Shown here: positions 18,850-28,206 of the stretch, piece after piece
How the letters are laid out: every line of letters starts with the position of its first letter
Numbering within the stretch: position 1 is the first letter of the stretch
Assembly (NCBI GenBank): GCA_038205805.1
Contig: JBBRBO010000005.1
Coordinates: forward strand, 1-64,000
Direction: 5' to 3'
Length of the DNA: 64,000 nt
Origin: JBBSBY01 sp038205805
GTDB taxonomy: Bacteria > Desulfobacterota > Desulfomonilia > Desulfomonilales > Desulfomonilaceae
Program-made: the position numbers and the translations under genes
Notes under the pieces: generated by a model
Seen by the model: only the letters and a program-made list of their open reading frames with translations
Told to the model about the DNA's origin: nothing
Databases searched by the model: none

Positions 18850-19232
18850 ACCCTCAATCCTCCTTTCAACAGTTCCTCCCTAAGTCGGGAGTCCCGTAAA
18901 AAAACATTCCCGGATAGAATCCGATAAAATAGTCCGGAATGTATTTTTGGTAACAAATGCAACGCTTATTGTCAAGCTATTTTTCGCTCGACCACTTTCG
19001 TTCCGGTTTCTTAAACCCGCTTCAATCGCCCATTTGGACGGATGTTCCAGTGGAGGCCCTTGGTAGAACCCTTTGCCCTACGGCAGCGGCGGAGTTCTCG
19101 CCTGAAACAATTTAGCTTAAAACGGCATTAATGTCTTAGATCACTACCAGATGCCCAAGGCTAAGTCAAGCTTTTTTACCCACCATAATGCGGGTGAGCC
19201 CGCTTTCCTCTTGCTCTTCCAGTGGCCGGCCC
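18850..19232. other. Intergenic region with an inverted repeat
   Basis: About 380 bases without a gene. At 18898-18948 an imperfect palindrome (AAAACATTCCCGGA facing TCCGGAATGTATTTTT) could be a terminator or a regulatory site for the exported-protein genes, whose promoter must lie here. Confidence 0.45.
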
Positions 19233-19985
19233 TCACGTCAGGCCGTATCCGCCGTCTACGTGGAAAATCTGCCCTGTTATATAAGATGAATCCCGGCCGG
19301 CCAGAAACACGAAAACCGGCGCTATCTCTTCCGCTGACCCGAATCTTCCCATGAGAATCCGGCTTGAATAAACGTCCTTGAGTTTCGGGTCGGTTCGTAT
19401 TTTTTCCGTCATGTCGGTTTCAATAATCCCAAGACATACGGCATTGACTCGAACATTCCGCCTAACAAGCTCCCGCGCCGCGCTCTTCGTGAGGCTCAGA
19501 ACGCCCCCCTTTGCGGCTGCGTAGTGCATTTGGCCTGTTGTACCGACCACGCCGGCTACGGAACTTACGTTGATTATCACACCTGAGTTTTGCTTCTGAA
19601 AGATGGGCGCCGCCGCTTGCAAGCAGAAGAACGGTCCCTTTAAATGTACATCCAGGACGCGCTCCCATTTGTCTTCAGTCAGATCGCTGAGCATAGCCGG
19701 GGCTATTGATCCTGCGTTATTCACGAGAATATCGAGTTGTCCGAATTCCGAGGCGGCGCGGCGCGTCATGTCTTGCACCTCGTCTTTACGCGTAACGTCC
19801 GCCTGAACGACAAGGGCCTTCGTTCCGGTTTCGTGTATCAGGTCCGCGGTTTTTTCGGCTTCGGCTTTCGCTGTTCGGTAATTCACCACTACGTCGGCGC
19901 CCTCTTTCGCAAAGGCTACGGCCACCGCCCTGCCGATCCCGCGGGAACCGCCGGTTACGAGGGCGACTTTTCCCTTGAGCTTCAT
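19233..19985 (-). CDS. Short-chain dehydrogenase/reductase, FabG-like
   Basis: A 250-residue SDR. The cofactor loop is TGGSRGIGRA near the N-terminus, followed by NNAGS, the catalytic Ser in NVSSVAG and YAAAK with the catalytic Tyr and Lys. The C-terminus (SSYITGQIFHVDGGYG) is typical of 3-oxoacyl-ACP reductases and related NAD(P)H-dependent enzymes. It reduces a keto group on an acyl or other substrate; with no fatty acid synthesis genes around it, calling it fabG would be overreach. It stands alone. Confidence 0.88.
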   Translation of the reverse strand: MKLKGKVALVTGGSRGIGRAVAVAFAKEGADVVVNYRTAKAEAEKTADLIHETGTKALVVQADVTRKDEVQDMTRRAASEFGQLDILVNNAGSIAPAMLSDLTEDKWERVLDVHLKGPFFCLQAAAPIFQKQNSGVIINVSSVAGVVGTTGQMHYAAAKGGVLSLTKSAARELVRRNVRVNAVCLGIIETDMTEKIRTDPKLKDVYSSRILMGRFGSAEEIAPVFVFLAGRDSSYITGQIFHVDGGYGLT

Positions 19986-20157
19986 ACTTTCTCCTGGTGA
20001 TGCGGGTTCAATGGTTCAACGTGCGTGACGCGACTTTACATCTGATGAAAGCACCCGTCGTTCAGTATGACTGAACCGGCTACAGGATGAAAGCCGTAGA
20101 TGGGAGAATGTTTCTCGAAGCGGGAGATAGCCGGGAAAGCCGAGTGGAAGAGCGTAC
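19986..20157. other. Intergenic region upstream of the SDR gene
   Basis: Holds the SDR 5' region. No gene seen. Confidence 0.3.
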
Positions 20158-20187
20158 AAAAAAAATAGCCCCGAGAGGGCTCGGGGC
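20158..20187 (-). terminator. Rho-independent terminator of an unassigned minus-strand transcript
   Basis: On the minus strand GCCCCGAG, a four-base loop, CTCGGGGC, then TA and a run of eight T. The nearest minus-strand gene upstream ends about 450 bases away, so it may end a small RNA. Confidence 0.7.
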
Positions 20188-20205
20188 GTGAAAGGAGGTA
20201 TGGAT

Positions 20206-20298
20206 ATGGGTTATCGTGCTTGTTTGCGTCCCGCACAAACATGCCGCACGGGCTGCCGTTATGCGGATTTATCTAAATGGATTGTACGGTTTCGCTGA
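20206..20298 (+). CDS. Possible 30-residue microprotein with strong ribosome site
   Basis: ATG at 20206 (another ATG at 20200) follows AAAGGAGGT at ideal spacing. It encodes MGYRACLRPAQTCRTGCRYA and ten more residues, with three Cys and many Arg. No family recognised. The ribosome site is better than that of many real genes here, but the length gives little statistical support. It could be a leader peptide. The region after it, to 20640, holds no gene I can see. Confidence 0.25.
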   Translation: MGYRACLRPAQTCRTGCRYADLSKWIVRFR

Positions 20299-20640
20299 GT
20301 TCACATAACCCCTTGCATCGTTATGACACGGCCTGAGAGGAAAGGTTTCAAAGCAAGTTCATTTTTTTTGAGAAAATTAGTGTTTTTCTTTGAATTAATA
20401 AAATTGTAAGACAGAAATGGTACACTTTGGAAAAGATGCGCGCATCGCTACGCGTAAAGACAATGCGCACCTTGGAATCGTTTGCTCACGCCCATGTATC
20501 CGATTGAATACCATGATCATTCGCCACGATACGGAGCCGCCGGCGCTACCACGATGGAGAGGCTCGGAGCGGAGATGAGTCTCCAGGGAGCTGTTGACCC
20601 ATCTCAAGCTCGGTGAACCATTACTGAACAACTACGACCA

Positions 20641-21183
20641 TCAAGGGGTGTAAACTACCACTAACAGTTTTGATTCCGTGTCTATCAGGTTCTTTAGCTG
20701 ATGTTCCTTAGACGAGTCAAAGTGAAAGGCCTCACCTATTTGTACCGTGTGCGGCGTCTCACCGACGGTGACTTCCACCTCGCCATCGAGAACGTAGAGA
20801 AATTCTTCTCCTTCATGCTTGAACACGACGCGCTCATGTTCCTGCTTCGGTTCGAGCGTGATTAAATAGGCCCACAGATGCTTGTCCGCAGACTCAGGCG
20901 TGAGATTTTCGTAGGAATACGCCTTTGTGCGTTGCGAGTATCCCGCTTTTCGGGCCTTCTTTTTCGTTTCAGATAACAGGGATCCCGAATCGATCTTCAA
21001 GGCTCGGGATATTTGGATAAGCGCTCCCACTGGGGGCGTTACCTTATCGGATTCCAGGTCTGCGAGATATTCCGGTGAATACCCTATCTTGTGCGCCAGT
21101 GCGTCCAGGCTTATGTCTTGTTCTTCCCGCATCTTACGGACACGTTGTCCAAGGCTTACGGATGGAGCGGCCTTTTTCGCCAT
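20641..21183 (-). CDS. XRE-family regulator with C-terminal cupin domain
   Basis: 180 residues. Residues about 10-65 are a helix-turn-helix of the XRE type (LGQRVRKMREEQDISLDALA; YSPEYLADLESDKVTPPVG). Residues about 108-178 are a cupin with EGEEFLYVLDGEVEV and the ligand-type FHFDSSKEH. These fusions usually sense a small ligand in the cupin pocket and repress nearby genes. The acyl-CoA dehydrogenase gene lies 51 bases upstream on the same strand, so the two may be co-transcribed and functionally linked to acyl-CoA use (inference). Confidence 0.9.
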   Translation of the reverse strand: MAKKAAPSVSLGQRVRKMREEQDISLDALAHKIGYSPEYLADLESDKVTPPVGALIQISRALKIDSGSLLSETKKKARKAGYSQRTKAYSYENLTPESADKHLWAYLITLEPKQEHERVVFKHEGEEFLYVLDGEVEVTVGETPHTVQIGEAFHFDSSKEHQLKNLIDTESKLLVVVYTP

Positions 21184-21234
21184 ATCTTTCTCCTTGCGTC
21201 TTCATCTACATCTGAGGGGGTCTTCGCCAATGCG

Positions 21235-22398
21235 TCAATAGGTATCGGGCCGCTTGCCCTTATATTTCGTGAGTTCCCTTGCGATTACGATTCGTTGGAT
21301 CTGATTGGTTCCTTCGAATATTTGGGCCACCTTTGCGAATCTCATGTACATCTCTACGGGATAGGATTTCATGTATCCGTACCCGCCGAGGATCTGAACC
21401 GCCTCGGTGGTGACCTTCATGGCCATATCGGTGGCGAACTTCTTGCCCATTGCGGCCTCCATGACCGAGGACTCACCGCGATCCATGAGCCATGCGGCTC
21501 GGTAGACCAACAGACGCGCCGCCTCGAGTTCCGTGGCCAAGTCCGCTACAAGAAATTGCAATCCTTGAAATGAGATGATGGGTTTGCCGAATTGGTTGCG
21601 TTTTTGCGCATAGCCTATAGCGTAATCTAACGCCTGCTGGGCGAGTCCCGTTGCGCATGCCCCTATACTCACACGGCCGCCGTTCAGCGCCGTGAGGGCC
21701 ATGTTGAAGCCTTTTCCTTCTTCTCCCAGGAGATTACCGTGGGGAACGACGCAGTTGTCGAAATGGAGTTCCGTGGTGGGCGAGGCGTTCATACCCATCT
21801 TGGGTTCAGCGGGTCCGAATGAGAAACCGGGCGTTCCCTTCTCGACCACGAACGCGCTGATGCCCTTTTGCTTCTGGCTTTCATCCGTACGAAACATCAC
21901 GGCGTAAATATCCGCTACTTCCCCGCTGGTGACGTAGAGTTTTGTGCCGTTCAACACATACCCGTCATCCGTATTGACCGCGGTGGCGCTGAGATTCGCC
22001 GCATCCGAGCCTGCATCGGCCTCCGTGAGAGAGTAAGCGCCGAGCTTTTCCCCGATTGCAAGGGGTTTCACCCACTTCTCGCGCTGCTCTTCCGTGCCGT
22101 AGGTGTAGATCAGGTTCGTGACCATATTGTGCACGCTGACGTAGACGGCGGTGGCGAAACAGCCCTTGGCCAGCTCCTCGAAGATGATGGCGGCCGTCAG
22201 TCTGCCCACTCCGGTGCCGTTGTAATCCTCGGGCACGTAGAGTCCGGTGAAGTCGAGTTCCCCCATCTTATCGAACGCTTTACGAGAAAAGGTGTGGTTT
22301 TCCTCCCAATCCCGCGCGTTCGGCCCCAACTCCTTTGACGCAAAATTGCGAGCGGCCTTTCGAATGAGCCGCTGTTCATCATTCAATTTGAAATCCAT
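21235..22398 (-). CDS. Acyl-CoA dehydrogenase
   Basis: A 387-residue flavoprotein of the acyl-CoA dehydrogenase family. It oxidises acyl-CoA to trans-2-enoyl-CoA and passes electrons to ETF. Family motifs are complete: AYSLTEADAGSD (FAD/substrate contact), YVTSGEVADIYAVMF, VQILGGYGYMKSYPVE, and QIFEGTNQIQR with the catalytic base Glu. Length and sequence favour a short-chain (butyryl-CoA-like) enzyme. It precedes the XRE-cupin regulator gene. No etfAB genes are nearby. Confidence 0.93.
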   Translation of the reverse strand: MDFKLNDEQRLIRKAARNFASKELGPNARDWEENHTFSRKAFDKMGELDFTGLYVPEDYNGTGVGRLTAAIIFEELAKGCFATAVYVSVHNMVTNLIYTYGTEEQREKWVKPLAIGEKLGAYSLTEADAGSDAANLSATAVNTDDGYVLNGTKLYVTSGEVADIYAVMFRTDESQKQKGISAFVVEKGTPGFSFGPAEPKMGMNASPTTELHFDNCVVPHGNLLGEEGKGFNMALTALNGGRVSIGACATGLAQQALDYAIGYAQKRNQFGKPIISFQGLQFLVADLATELEAARLLVYRAAWLMDRGESSVMEAAMGKKFATDMAMKVTTEAVQILGGYGYMKSYPVEMYMRFAKVAQIFEGTNQIQRIVIARELTKYKGKRPDTY

Positions 22399-22630
22399 GA
22401 AAAACTCCCGCGGTTACGGATAGTACAAGAGAAACCAGGACAGGTCCCCCAGCGATAGCTCTTACTTTCTTACAGCCGACGAAGCATTACGCTGTATAAT
22501 ATTACTTACCGTTGACACCGTCATCAAGTCAACAATATTCCGGTATTATCGTCGTTGTTGCGGCAGCGGCGCCCGATTAGTGATCCCGTATGGCGATTGT
22601 GCGCTCCGCACGAGTCTTTTCTTTGTAGTC

Positions 22631-22662
22631 TACCGGGCTTGAGGCGGCTCTACGCCGGTGAA
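22631..22662. repeat. REP-like palindrome
   Basis: TACCGGGCTTGAGGCGGCTC then TACGCCGGTGAA; closely matches the copies at 31695 and 43852. Confidence 0.65.
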
Positions 22663-22860
22663 CACGGGAGTGAAGACCTATCTTCCCCCAAACAACCCCA
22701 TACGTAATTCCAACCGGCGGCAGCGGTCCTGATGAACGGTTACCTCTTTCCGCACTTCCATATGATTGCGGCGCTCCCGAGGAACGGTCGTCTTTCTTTG
22801 AAGGCAAATATGCGTTCGATTGGCAAGTCATGTGTATTCCTGTATCCTTATACCTAATCG

Positions 22861-22895
22861 CTCACCGGGCTTGAGGCGGCTCTGCGCGCCACGAA
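22861..22895. repeat. REP-like palindrome, right arm decayed
   Basis: CTCACCGGGCTTGAGGCGGC then TCTGCGCGCC; same family as 22631, with the final CCGGTGAA lost. Confidence 0.55.
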
Positions 22896-23120
22896 ACGTA
22901 GTATAGCTACCGGCGGTCCCCATGAGGGATTGAGGTTTGCCGTTCCGGAATGCGCTTACCATGGAATAGTAGAGTTCATTAAGAATTCATCAAATGTAAG
23001 CCGCTTCGCTCCCGGTGAAACATTACTTAATACTGAAGAACCGATTGAGTAGCACGCGTCCTGCCGTAGTTGTACGGCGACAAATATACGACGCTGAACG
23101 GATTTGAGGAGGATAGGGAA

Positions 23121-25328
23121 TTGAACGAAATGTTTGAAATACTGAAAGCCGCTTCCGACTCCGCGGGCATTGAAACCGGGTATACTGATCTTTCCGGAAA
23201 TGTGCATTCTACGGACCCCGCTACAGCGTTGAAAATCCTTGAAGCAAAGGGGCTGCGTATTGATCCATCGCGGCTCGATACGAGGCTTCAAGTGGAGGTT
23301 TTCGCTGAGGATGAACTCCCCGAGCGACTTATCGTCAAACCGGCCGAAACCATCGAACTGTCCAGGGACGAAAAAGCCCAAGGGGACGTAACCCTTCACG
23401 TGAAAAATCATCCCGAATTCGACGGAGAATACCGGTTCGACACGGAAGAGGCCGTCCTCGCCATAGACGAGAAAACGGGGTTTTCCACCTTTTCAATCCC
23501 CTTTCCTGCGGATTTACCCATAGGCGACCACGAGATCGACGTCGCTATATCCCTGTCGGGTCGGTTCATTCCGGTCTCTATGAGACTCATTATGTGCCCA
23601 GCCTGTACGTACATGCCCACGGAAATGGTGGACGGCCGCAAGGTGGCGGGCGTTCAGATCGCCCTCTATGGCGTGAGATCCCACAGTAATTGGGGCTGCG
23701 GGGACCTCGGTGATCTCCGGAAGCTCGTAGACTGGGCGGCGGACGACCTAAAGGTGGACGTCATCGGCCTGAATCCATTGCATGCCTTGGGGAATGAACG
23801 CCCCTTCAACAGCAGCCCTTACAACCCGTCGAGTAGGTTTTTTCGCAATTTCATCTACTTGCATGTGCCTGCCATTCCCGATTTCAAGATTTCCAACAAA
23901 GCGGCTTCCCTTCTGGAGGCGCCTGCCACCAAGCGCAAAATCCAAGCGCTCAGGGATGATGAACACGTCAACTACGAGCAAGTGGCGGCACTCAAGCTGG
24001 AGATTCTGCGCGAGGTTTTCAGAGCCTTCATGGAAAACCAGGGACAAAGCCATTTTGGAGCGGGCCGATGGTCCTCCTTTCAATCCTATATTCAGAAGGA
24101 AGGCGTGTACCTGCGCCGCTACGCGACCTTCTGCGCCCTGGAAGAACACTTCAAGAATAATCCCCCGCGACCCAAGACATGGCAGGAGTGGCCTAAACCG
24201 TTCCAGAATCCGCTTTCACCCGAGGTGGCGACCTTCCAACGCAACAACGAAGAAGCGATCCTCTTTTGGAAGTATCTGCAATGGCAGCTGGATGAGCAGC
24301 TTAAACAAGTACAAGCCTACGCAAAATCAAAGGGCATGCTCCTAGGGCTATATCACGACGAGGCACTTGCCGTGGATCGTAACGGCGCGGATTTTTGGGC
24401 ATGGCGGGAATTCTTCCATGACGGCTTCCGCGTGGGCGCGCCGCCCGATGACTTTGCCCCGGATGGCCAGGATTGGGGCTTTCCACCTCCAGATTCTCAG
24501 CGCATACGCGCGGCTGCGTACGAACCGTTTCTGCGCAAGCTCTACACAAGTTGTGACCACGGCGGCGCCTTGAGGATAGATCACGTTATGCAGTTGAGCC
24601 ATCTCTTCTGGATTCCGCAAGACGGGCAGCCCAAGAACGGCGTCTACGTCGAGGAAAGAGAAGCCGATCTTTTGAACCTGGTGGCCTTGGTGAGCGGCCA
24701 AAGCAAAATTCTCATTATAGGCGAAGACCTGGGCACGGTGCCGCCGGTATTCCGTAAGAACCTCATGGCAAAGGGTATCTTTTCCTATCGGCTATTTTAC
24801 TTTGAGCGTGATATGGCTGAGAACCAAAACCCTTACAAGGACTATCCCGAGGCTGCGCTCGTGGCCATCAGCACCCACGATCTGCCCACCTTCGCGGGTT
24901 TCTGGATGTTCAAGGATGTGGACGTCCGCATGAAGACAGGGCAATTGGATGCGGATCGTGAGGCAAAGTTTCGAGAAGATCGCACCAGACACAAGGCCAA
25001 GATCATTGAGCGCCTCGTGCGGGACGGCGTTTTGCCCGATGCGACCGCTCATGCCGCCTGGGAAACCCCCTTTCCCACCGATGATCTTCATAGAGCGGTT
25101 TTGGCTTTCACGCTAAAAACGCCCGCCAAATTGGTGGTCATTAACCAAGAAGACCTGTTTCTCGATACACGACAGCAGAATCTACCAGGGACCACATGGG
25201 AAAACCCCAACTGGGTCACCAAGATGAAGTTCACCGTCGAAGACCTAACGACGAACGAAGAAGCAAAGCAATTCAGTGAGCGATTCGCCCATCTGGTGGA
25301 AGAATCCGGTAGGGCCTTGCGGAAGTAG
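23121..25328 (+). CDS. malQ: 4-alpha-glucanotransferase (amylomaltase)
   Basis: A GH77 amylomaltase of about 735 residues that transfers maltosyl and longer glucan units between alpha-1,4-glucans in glycogen or maltodextrin metabolism. I start it at the TTG at 23121 because TGAGGAGG ends eight bases upstream; the frame is open from a TTG at 23070. An N-terminal extension of about 180 residues, as in the long enterobacterial-type enzymes, precedes the barrel (YGVRSHSNWGCGDLGDL). Catalytic residues: Asp in ALAVDRNGADFW, Glu in IIGEDLGTVPP and Asp in STHDLPTFAGFW. No other glycogen genes are adjacent. Confidence 0.93.
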   Translation: MNEMFEILKAASDSAGIETGYTDLSGNVHSTDPATALKILEAKGLRIDPSRLDTRLQVEVFAEDELPERLIVKPAETIELSRDEKAQGDVTLHVKNHPEFDGEYRFDTEEAVLAIDEKTGFSTFSIPFPADLPIGDHEIDVAISLSGRFIPVSMRLIMCPACTYMPTEMVDGRKVAGVQIALYGVRSHSNWGCGDLGDLRKLVDWAADDLKVDVIGLNPLHALGNERPFNSSPYNPSSRFFRNFIYLHVPAIPDFKISNKAASLLEAPATKRKIQALRDDEHVNYEQVAALKLEILREVFRAFMENQGQSHFGAGRWSSFQSYIQKEGVYLRRYATFCALEEHFKNNPPRPKTWQEWPKPFQNPLSPEVATFQRNNEEAILFWKYLQWQLDEQLKQVQAYAKSKGMLLGLYHDEALAVDRNGADFWAWREFFHDGFRVGAPPDDFAPDGQDWGFPPPDSQRIRAAAYEPFLRKLYTSCDHGGALRIDHVMQLSHLFWIPQDGQPKNGVYVEEREADLLNLVALVSGQSKILIIGEDLGTVPPVFRKNLMAKGIFSYRLFYFERDMAENQNPYKDYPEAALVAISTHDLPTFAGFWMFKDVDVRMKTGQLDADREAKFREDRTRHKAKIIERLVRDGVLPDATAHAAWETPFPTDDLHRAVLAFTLKTPAKLVVINQEDLFLDTRQQNLPGTTWENPNWVTKMKFTVEDLTTNEEAKQFSERFAHLVEESGRALRK

Positions 25329-25354
25329 CCGCATACCGATGCGTAATGGTAATC

Positions 25355-25480
25355 AAAGAAGCGCTATTGGGGCGAACCTTCTCGGAAGAAAGGCTGGGTC
25401 CCAAACCCCTCTCCAAGGGCCTTCTAATTGCCGAAACGAGCATTTCCCCAGGAGAAATGCTTTGTTTCGGTGAAGGTTAA
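25355..25480 (+). repeat. Dispersed element, degenerate copy
   Basis: AATCAAAGAAGCGCTATTGG, CGAACCTTCTCGGAAGAAAG and AAACCCCTCTCCAAG match the left half; a GCCGAAACGAGCATTTC hairpin half follows. It begins about 25 bases after malQ. Confidence 0.65.
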
Positions 25481-25636
25481 ATTTTCAGAGAAAGAGGTTA
25501 GGATACGTGGCGACACCCTCGGAAATCCCCTTCTCCAAAGACTTTCGCCTTCTGAAGACAAAAAACCCTCTTTTTTAAGGAGAGGGTTCAGGGAATGGAG
25601 AATTTCGTCTTAGGGCGTATCTGCGCGTGTGAGCGC

Positions 25637-26104
25637 TTATTCCTCGACTGAGGTCTTTTTCCGTCGAGCCGGAGGCCGCCTGGTCTTCAGCTCTATGACG
25701 GAGCTGAGTCCGCCGAGTTCCTTGTGGCGGCAAAGGTTCGCCACACAGGTTACGTCTCCGCGCCATAGTTCAATCTTGCGAATGGCCTCGGCCTCCCAGG
25801 GTAGCCACCAGGACCGCTTTTTCACACGAATGGCCGCTTCCAATTCCGCAGGAACGGGGGGCTCCAGGGCTTCTTTGTCGCCCGTCCTGTTGAATTCAAG
25901 AAATTGCGTAAGAATTTTTAGTTGTCGTTTGTTAAGGAGTCCGCGTATGTCGGCGAGTTCATCCACTAAATAAGCGGTGTCGCATGTCACCGAGTTATTC
26001 TTGCCGTTACACTCTATCAGCTTGGTGAGAAAGAGATAGTTTGCACGAAATTCTCCGGGAATATTGGAAAGATCTGCGCCGGGAGCATTCTTGTCCGCTT
26101 TCAT
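25637..26104 (-). CDS. Hypothetical protein, 155 residues
   Basis: No family recognised. Soluble, no signal peptide, with four Cys spaced through it (LIECNGKNNSVTCDTAY; GDVTCVANLCRHKELGG), so a metal or cluster site is possible but not shown. The middle is helical in character (LADIRGLLNKRQLKILTQFL). The C-terminus is strongly basic (KTRRPPARRKKTS). Codon and base composition match the neighbours. It stands alone between malQ and a small membrane protein, both separated by gaps. Confidence 0.6.
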   Translation of the reverse strand: MKADKNAPGADLSNIPGEFRANYLFLTKLIECNGKNNSVTCDTAYLVDELADIRGLLNKRQLKILTQFLEFNRTGDKEALEPPVPAELEAAIRVKKRSWWLPWEAEAIRKIELWRGDVTCVANLCRHKELGGLSSVIELKTRRPPARRKKTSVEE

Positions 26105-26250
26105 GTAATCTCCCTGGAAGGCTCAGAGAGCCGAATATATTCTGGCGGCCGACGAGCGGCTTCGGGAGATGCGGTAACATCGTGTTTTGAGGTTGTCAAG
26201 TGTTAGTTTGAGAATTAAATATAACCCATTATTTTGTCATGGCAATTTCG

Positions 26251-26544
26251 TTATTTTTTTCCGCTATTAAGTAACTCTTGGTGTCGCTTGGCAACTTCAG
26301 GATCTATTTTAATATTCTTGTGTTCCTCTTTGAATTTCTGCAGGTCTTTTTCTTCTTGATAGGCGAAAACCGTTGTCTCGATTCTCCCGACCAACTGCTC
26401 GCCGTAGGGCAATTCCCGGACAAACGCCACCCCGCTCATGACGGTGGGCTGGTTTGTACGCATACCGTGAATCCAGCAGCCGAGGAGGATTCCTATCCCG
26501 GCCAAGACCCCGAAATACAGGATGTACTTGATAGCTTTCAACAT
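26251..26544 (-). CDS. Small membrane-anchored protein, 97 residues
   Basis: No family recognised. One N-terminal hydrophobic helix (IKYILYFGVLAGIGILLGCW) anchors a charged domain ending in a Lys/Glu-rich helix (EEKDLQKFKEEHKNIKIDPE). I choose the ATG at 26544 because AGAGG lies nine bases upstream; an in-frame GTG is at 26550. The Cys at the end of the hydrophobic stretch (LLGC) also resembles a lipobox, so it may be a lipoprotein. It lies 75 bases upstream of the UbiA gene's end, on the same strand. Confidence 0.6.
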   Translation of the reverse strand: MLKAIKYILYFGVLAGIGILLGCWIHGMRTNQPTVMSGVAFVRELPYGEQLVGRIETTVFAYQEEKDLQKFKEEHKNIKIDPEVAKRHQELLNSGKK

Positions 26545-26620
26545 GTTCACTCACCTCTTGTGTAGCACAGATTCCCAAGCGTTCAGCGGGCTTGCGAAGG
26601 GTCCTGCGCGCCGCGGTTAC

Positions 26621-27496
26621 TCACTTGTAGATAATGAAAACACACGCCGCCAGCCACAGGATGGCGCACCCAAGCAGCGGAGGGTCCGTCAGGAGAAGAT
26701 TCGTGGGGGAGCCTCCGTCTTCGCGTAGGTATATTAAATACATATACCGAAAAATGCCGTATGTCACCAGCGGTATGGTGTAGAGCATATACTCCGTGTA
26801 GATGCCCGCACCGTGAACGGAATACAGACAGTAGAAGATAAACGTGGCGGTCGTCACCACCTGAAGGAGCTGATCCAACAGGATGACGTTGTAGTTCTCC
26901 AGTACCGGGCGATGGCAGCTCGCATCGCCGCACAGGATCACCACCTCGTGGCGCCGTTTCCCCAGGGCCAGGAAAATCGCCACCGAGAAGGTGCATAGGA
27001 TCAACCAGCTGGACACCGTAACGTTTATGGCCGCGGCTCCGGCTATCACGCGTATGAGGAAACCCATAGCGATTGCGAGCACATCCAGGATCACGAGATC
27101 CTTGAGCTTCACGGAATATGCGGTATGTAGAGCAAGATACGCAAACAGCAGTGTGTAGATTTTCACCGGGTCTTTGATGAAATACGCGGGCGCTGCGATC
27201 ATAAGCCCCAACAGCACGGCAATAAGGACAAAGGCGAAGGACGGCTTGAGATCGCCTGCGGCCAAGGGTCGATGTTTCTTCAGGGGATGGACGCGATCCT
27301 GCTCCATGTCCATGTAGTCGTTGAACACGTAGGTTGCTGAAGACGCCATGCAAAAGGCGAACACAAGGGCGCCTATCCGAACGATGTCGTCGAGATGGGT
27401 CAGACGTCCGCTGAAGACCAGGGGCATCAGCACAAAACCGTTTTTGATCCACTGATGGGGTCGCATCAATTTCAGTGAAGCTCGAAAAATATTCAT
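26621..27496 (-). CDS. UbiA-family prenyltransferase, decaprenyl-phosphate phosphoribosyltransferase-like
   Basis: A 291-residue polytopic membrane protein with about eight or nine helices. The first Asp-rich motif is NDYMDMEQDRVHPLKKHRPL, which matches the branch that moves phosphoribose onto a polyprenyl phosphate (Rv3806c-like, arabinose donor synthesis) better than the ubiquinone or heme branches. The second motif region is YSVKLKDLVILDVLAIAMG. In this branch a decaprenylphosphoryl ribose epimerase often lies nearby; none is visible here. The ATG is at 27496. Confidence 0.85.
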   Translation of the reverse strand: MNIFRASLKLMRPHQWIKNGFVLMPLVFSGRLTHLDDIVRIGALVFAFCMASSATYVFNDYMDMEQDRVHPLKKHRPLAAGDLKPSFAFVLIAVLLGLMIAAPAYFIKDPVKIYTLLFAYLALHTAYSVKLKDLVILDVLAIAMGFLIRVIAGAAAINVTVSSWLILCTFSVAIFLALGKRRHEVVILCGDASCHRPVLENYNVILLDQLLQVVTTATFIFYCLYSVHGAGIYTEYMLYTIPLVTYGIFRYMYLIYLREDGGSPTNLLLTDPPLLGCAILWLAACVFIIYK

Positions 27497-27729
27497 GCAG
27501 TATCCGAAAGGAGAGCCCTGAAAGATGAGTTAGCTTTAGGAGCCTGTTTCCAGGCGGCGCCGACAATGACACGGAAACTTCCACGACACCTATCGAAAAT
27601 AACGGCCCCGGAGCAGTATCGCTTCGATATTCGTGAACCAATCCGTGAAGCATGTTTCCTATCATAGAGCGCACTAAGTGTAAACGATGAGCGCCGATGC
27701 GGAGGCGCCGAGGGAATGATACCAGCGTC
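27497..27729. other. Intergenic region upstream of the prenyltransferase gene
   Basis: Upstream of the prenyltransferase start; nothing further recognised. It runs into the composite element at 27730. Confidence 0.3.
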
Positions 27730-28185
27730 GGATCAAAGAAGTACTCTTGGAGAGAACCTTCTTGAAATACGTTTCTCCCCAAAGCCCTCTCCAAGAACGA
27801 CCATGACGTATCGTCACAACGAAGCATGAAAGTATCCAAGAATTTGGGAGGCTTTTTAAAGGATCAAACCTCCTGTATCCCCATTATCAGGGGGATGTAA
27901 GGATACTGCCCAACAACCCTTTGACAGCGGCGCCGACGCTTACCCCGCTGACAAGGGGGGCGAGGGGGGTTTTCCAACTCCCACACTGAAAAGCCTTGCA
28001 TGTGGTCGTTGTACGTCACATCCCGGTAGACTTTCATGCGAATTTTCACATTTCCGAAACCGGCTTTTCTCAAGGAGAAAATGCCGTTTTCGGCGATTAT
28101 CACAAGTTTCTTAGAACGAGGTTGGTAAAACCTATTTTGCAAAAAAGCTCCACCGATCTTACTTTTGTAACGGCACATTGGTATG
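27730..28185 (+). repeat. Dispersed element split by a second module (composite)
   Basis: The left arm at 27730-27797 ends in CTCCAAGAAC. Module B follows at about 27798-27980, and the remainder of the element (TTTCACATTTCCGAAACCGG onward) resumes at about 28040-28185. Module B is shared with 41515-41700 (for example ATCGTCACAACGAAG, GGATACTGCCC, GCCGACGCTTACCCC). Confidence 0.8.
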
Positions 28186-28206
28186 ACCCACACGCCGGAC
28201 GTCCGC

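Larger units (their letters stand above)
22399..23120. other. Intergenic region with two REP-like palindromes
   Basis: About 720 bases between divergent genes without a credible gene. It holds palindromes at 22631 and 22861 and presumably promoters for both neighbours. Confidence 0.45.

Noticed and set aside
20036..20242. Minus-strand open frame of 68 codons
   Set aside because: It reads straight through the rho-independent terminator hairpin and its T-run, which argues against coding.
22577..22831. Minus-strand open frame of 84 codons in the gap before malQ
   Set aside because: It runs through a REP-like palindrome, has no ribosome site and no recognisable features.
26583..27839. Long open frame (418 codons) on the minus strand across the prenyltransferase gene
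   Set aside because: It is in another frame of the clearly conserved UbiA-family gene and its translation has no protein-like motifs.
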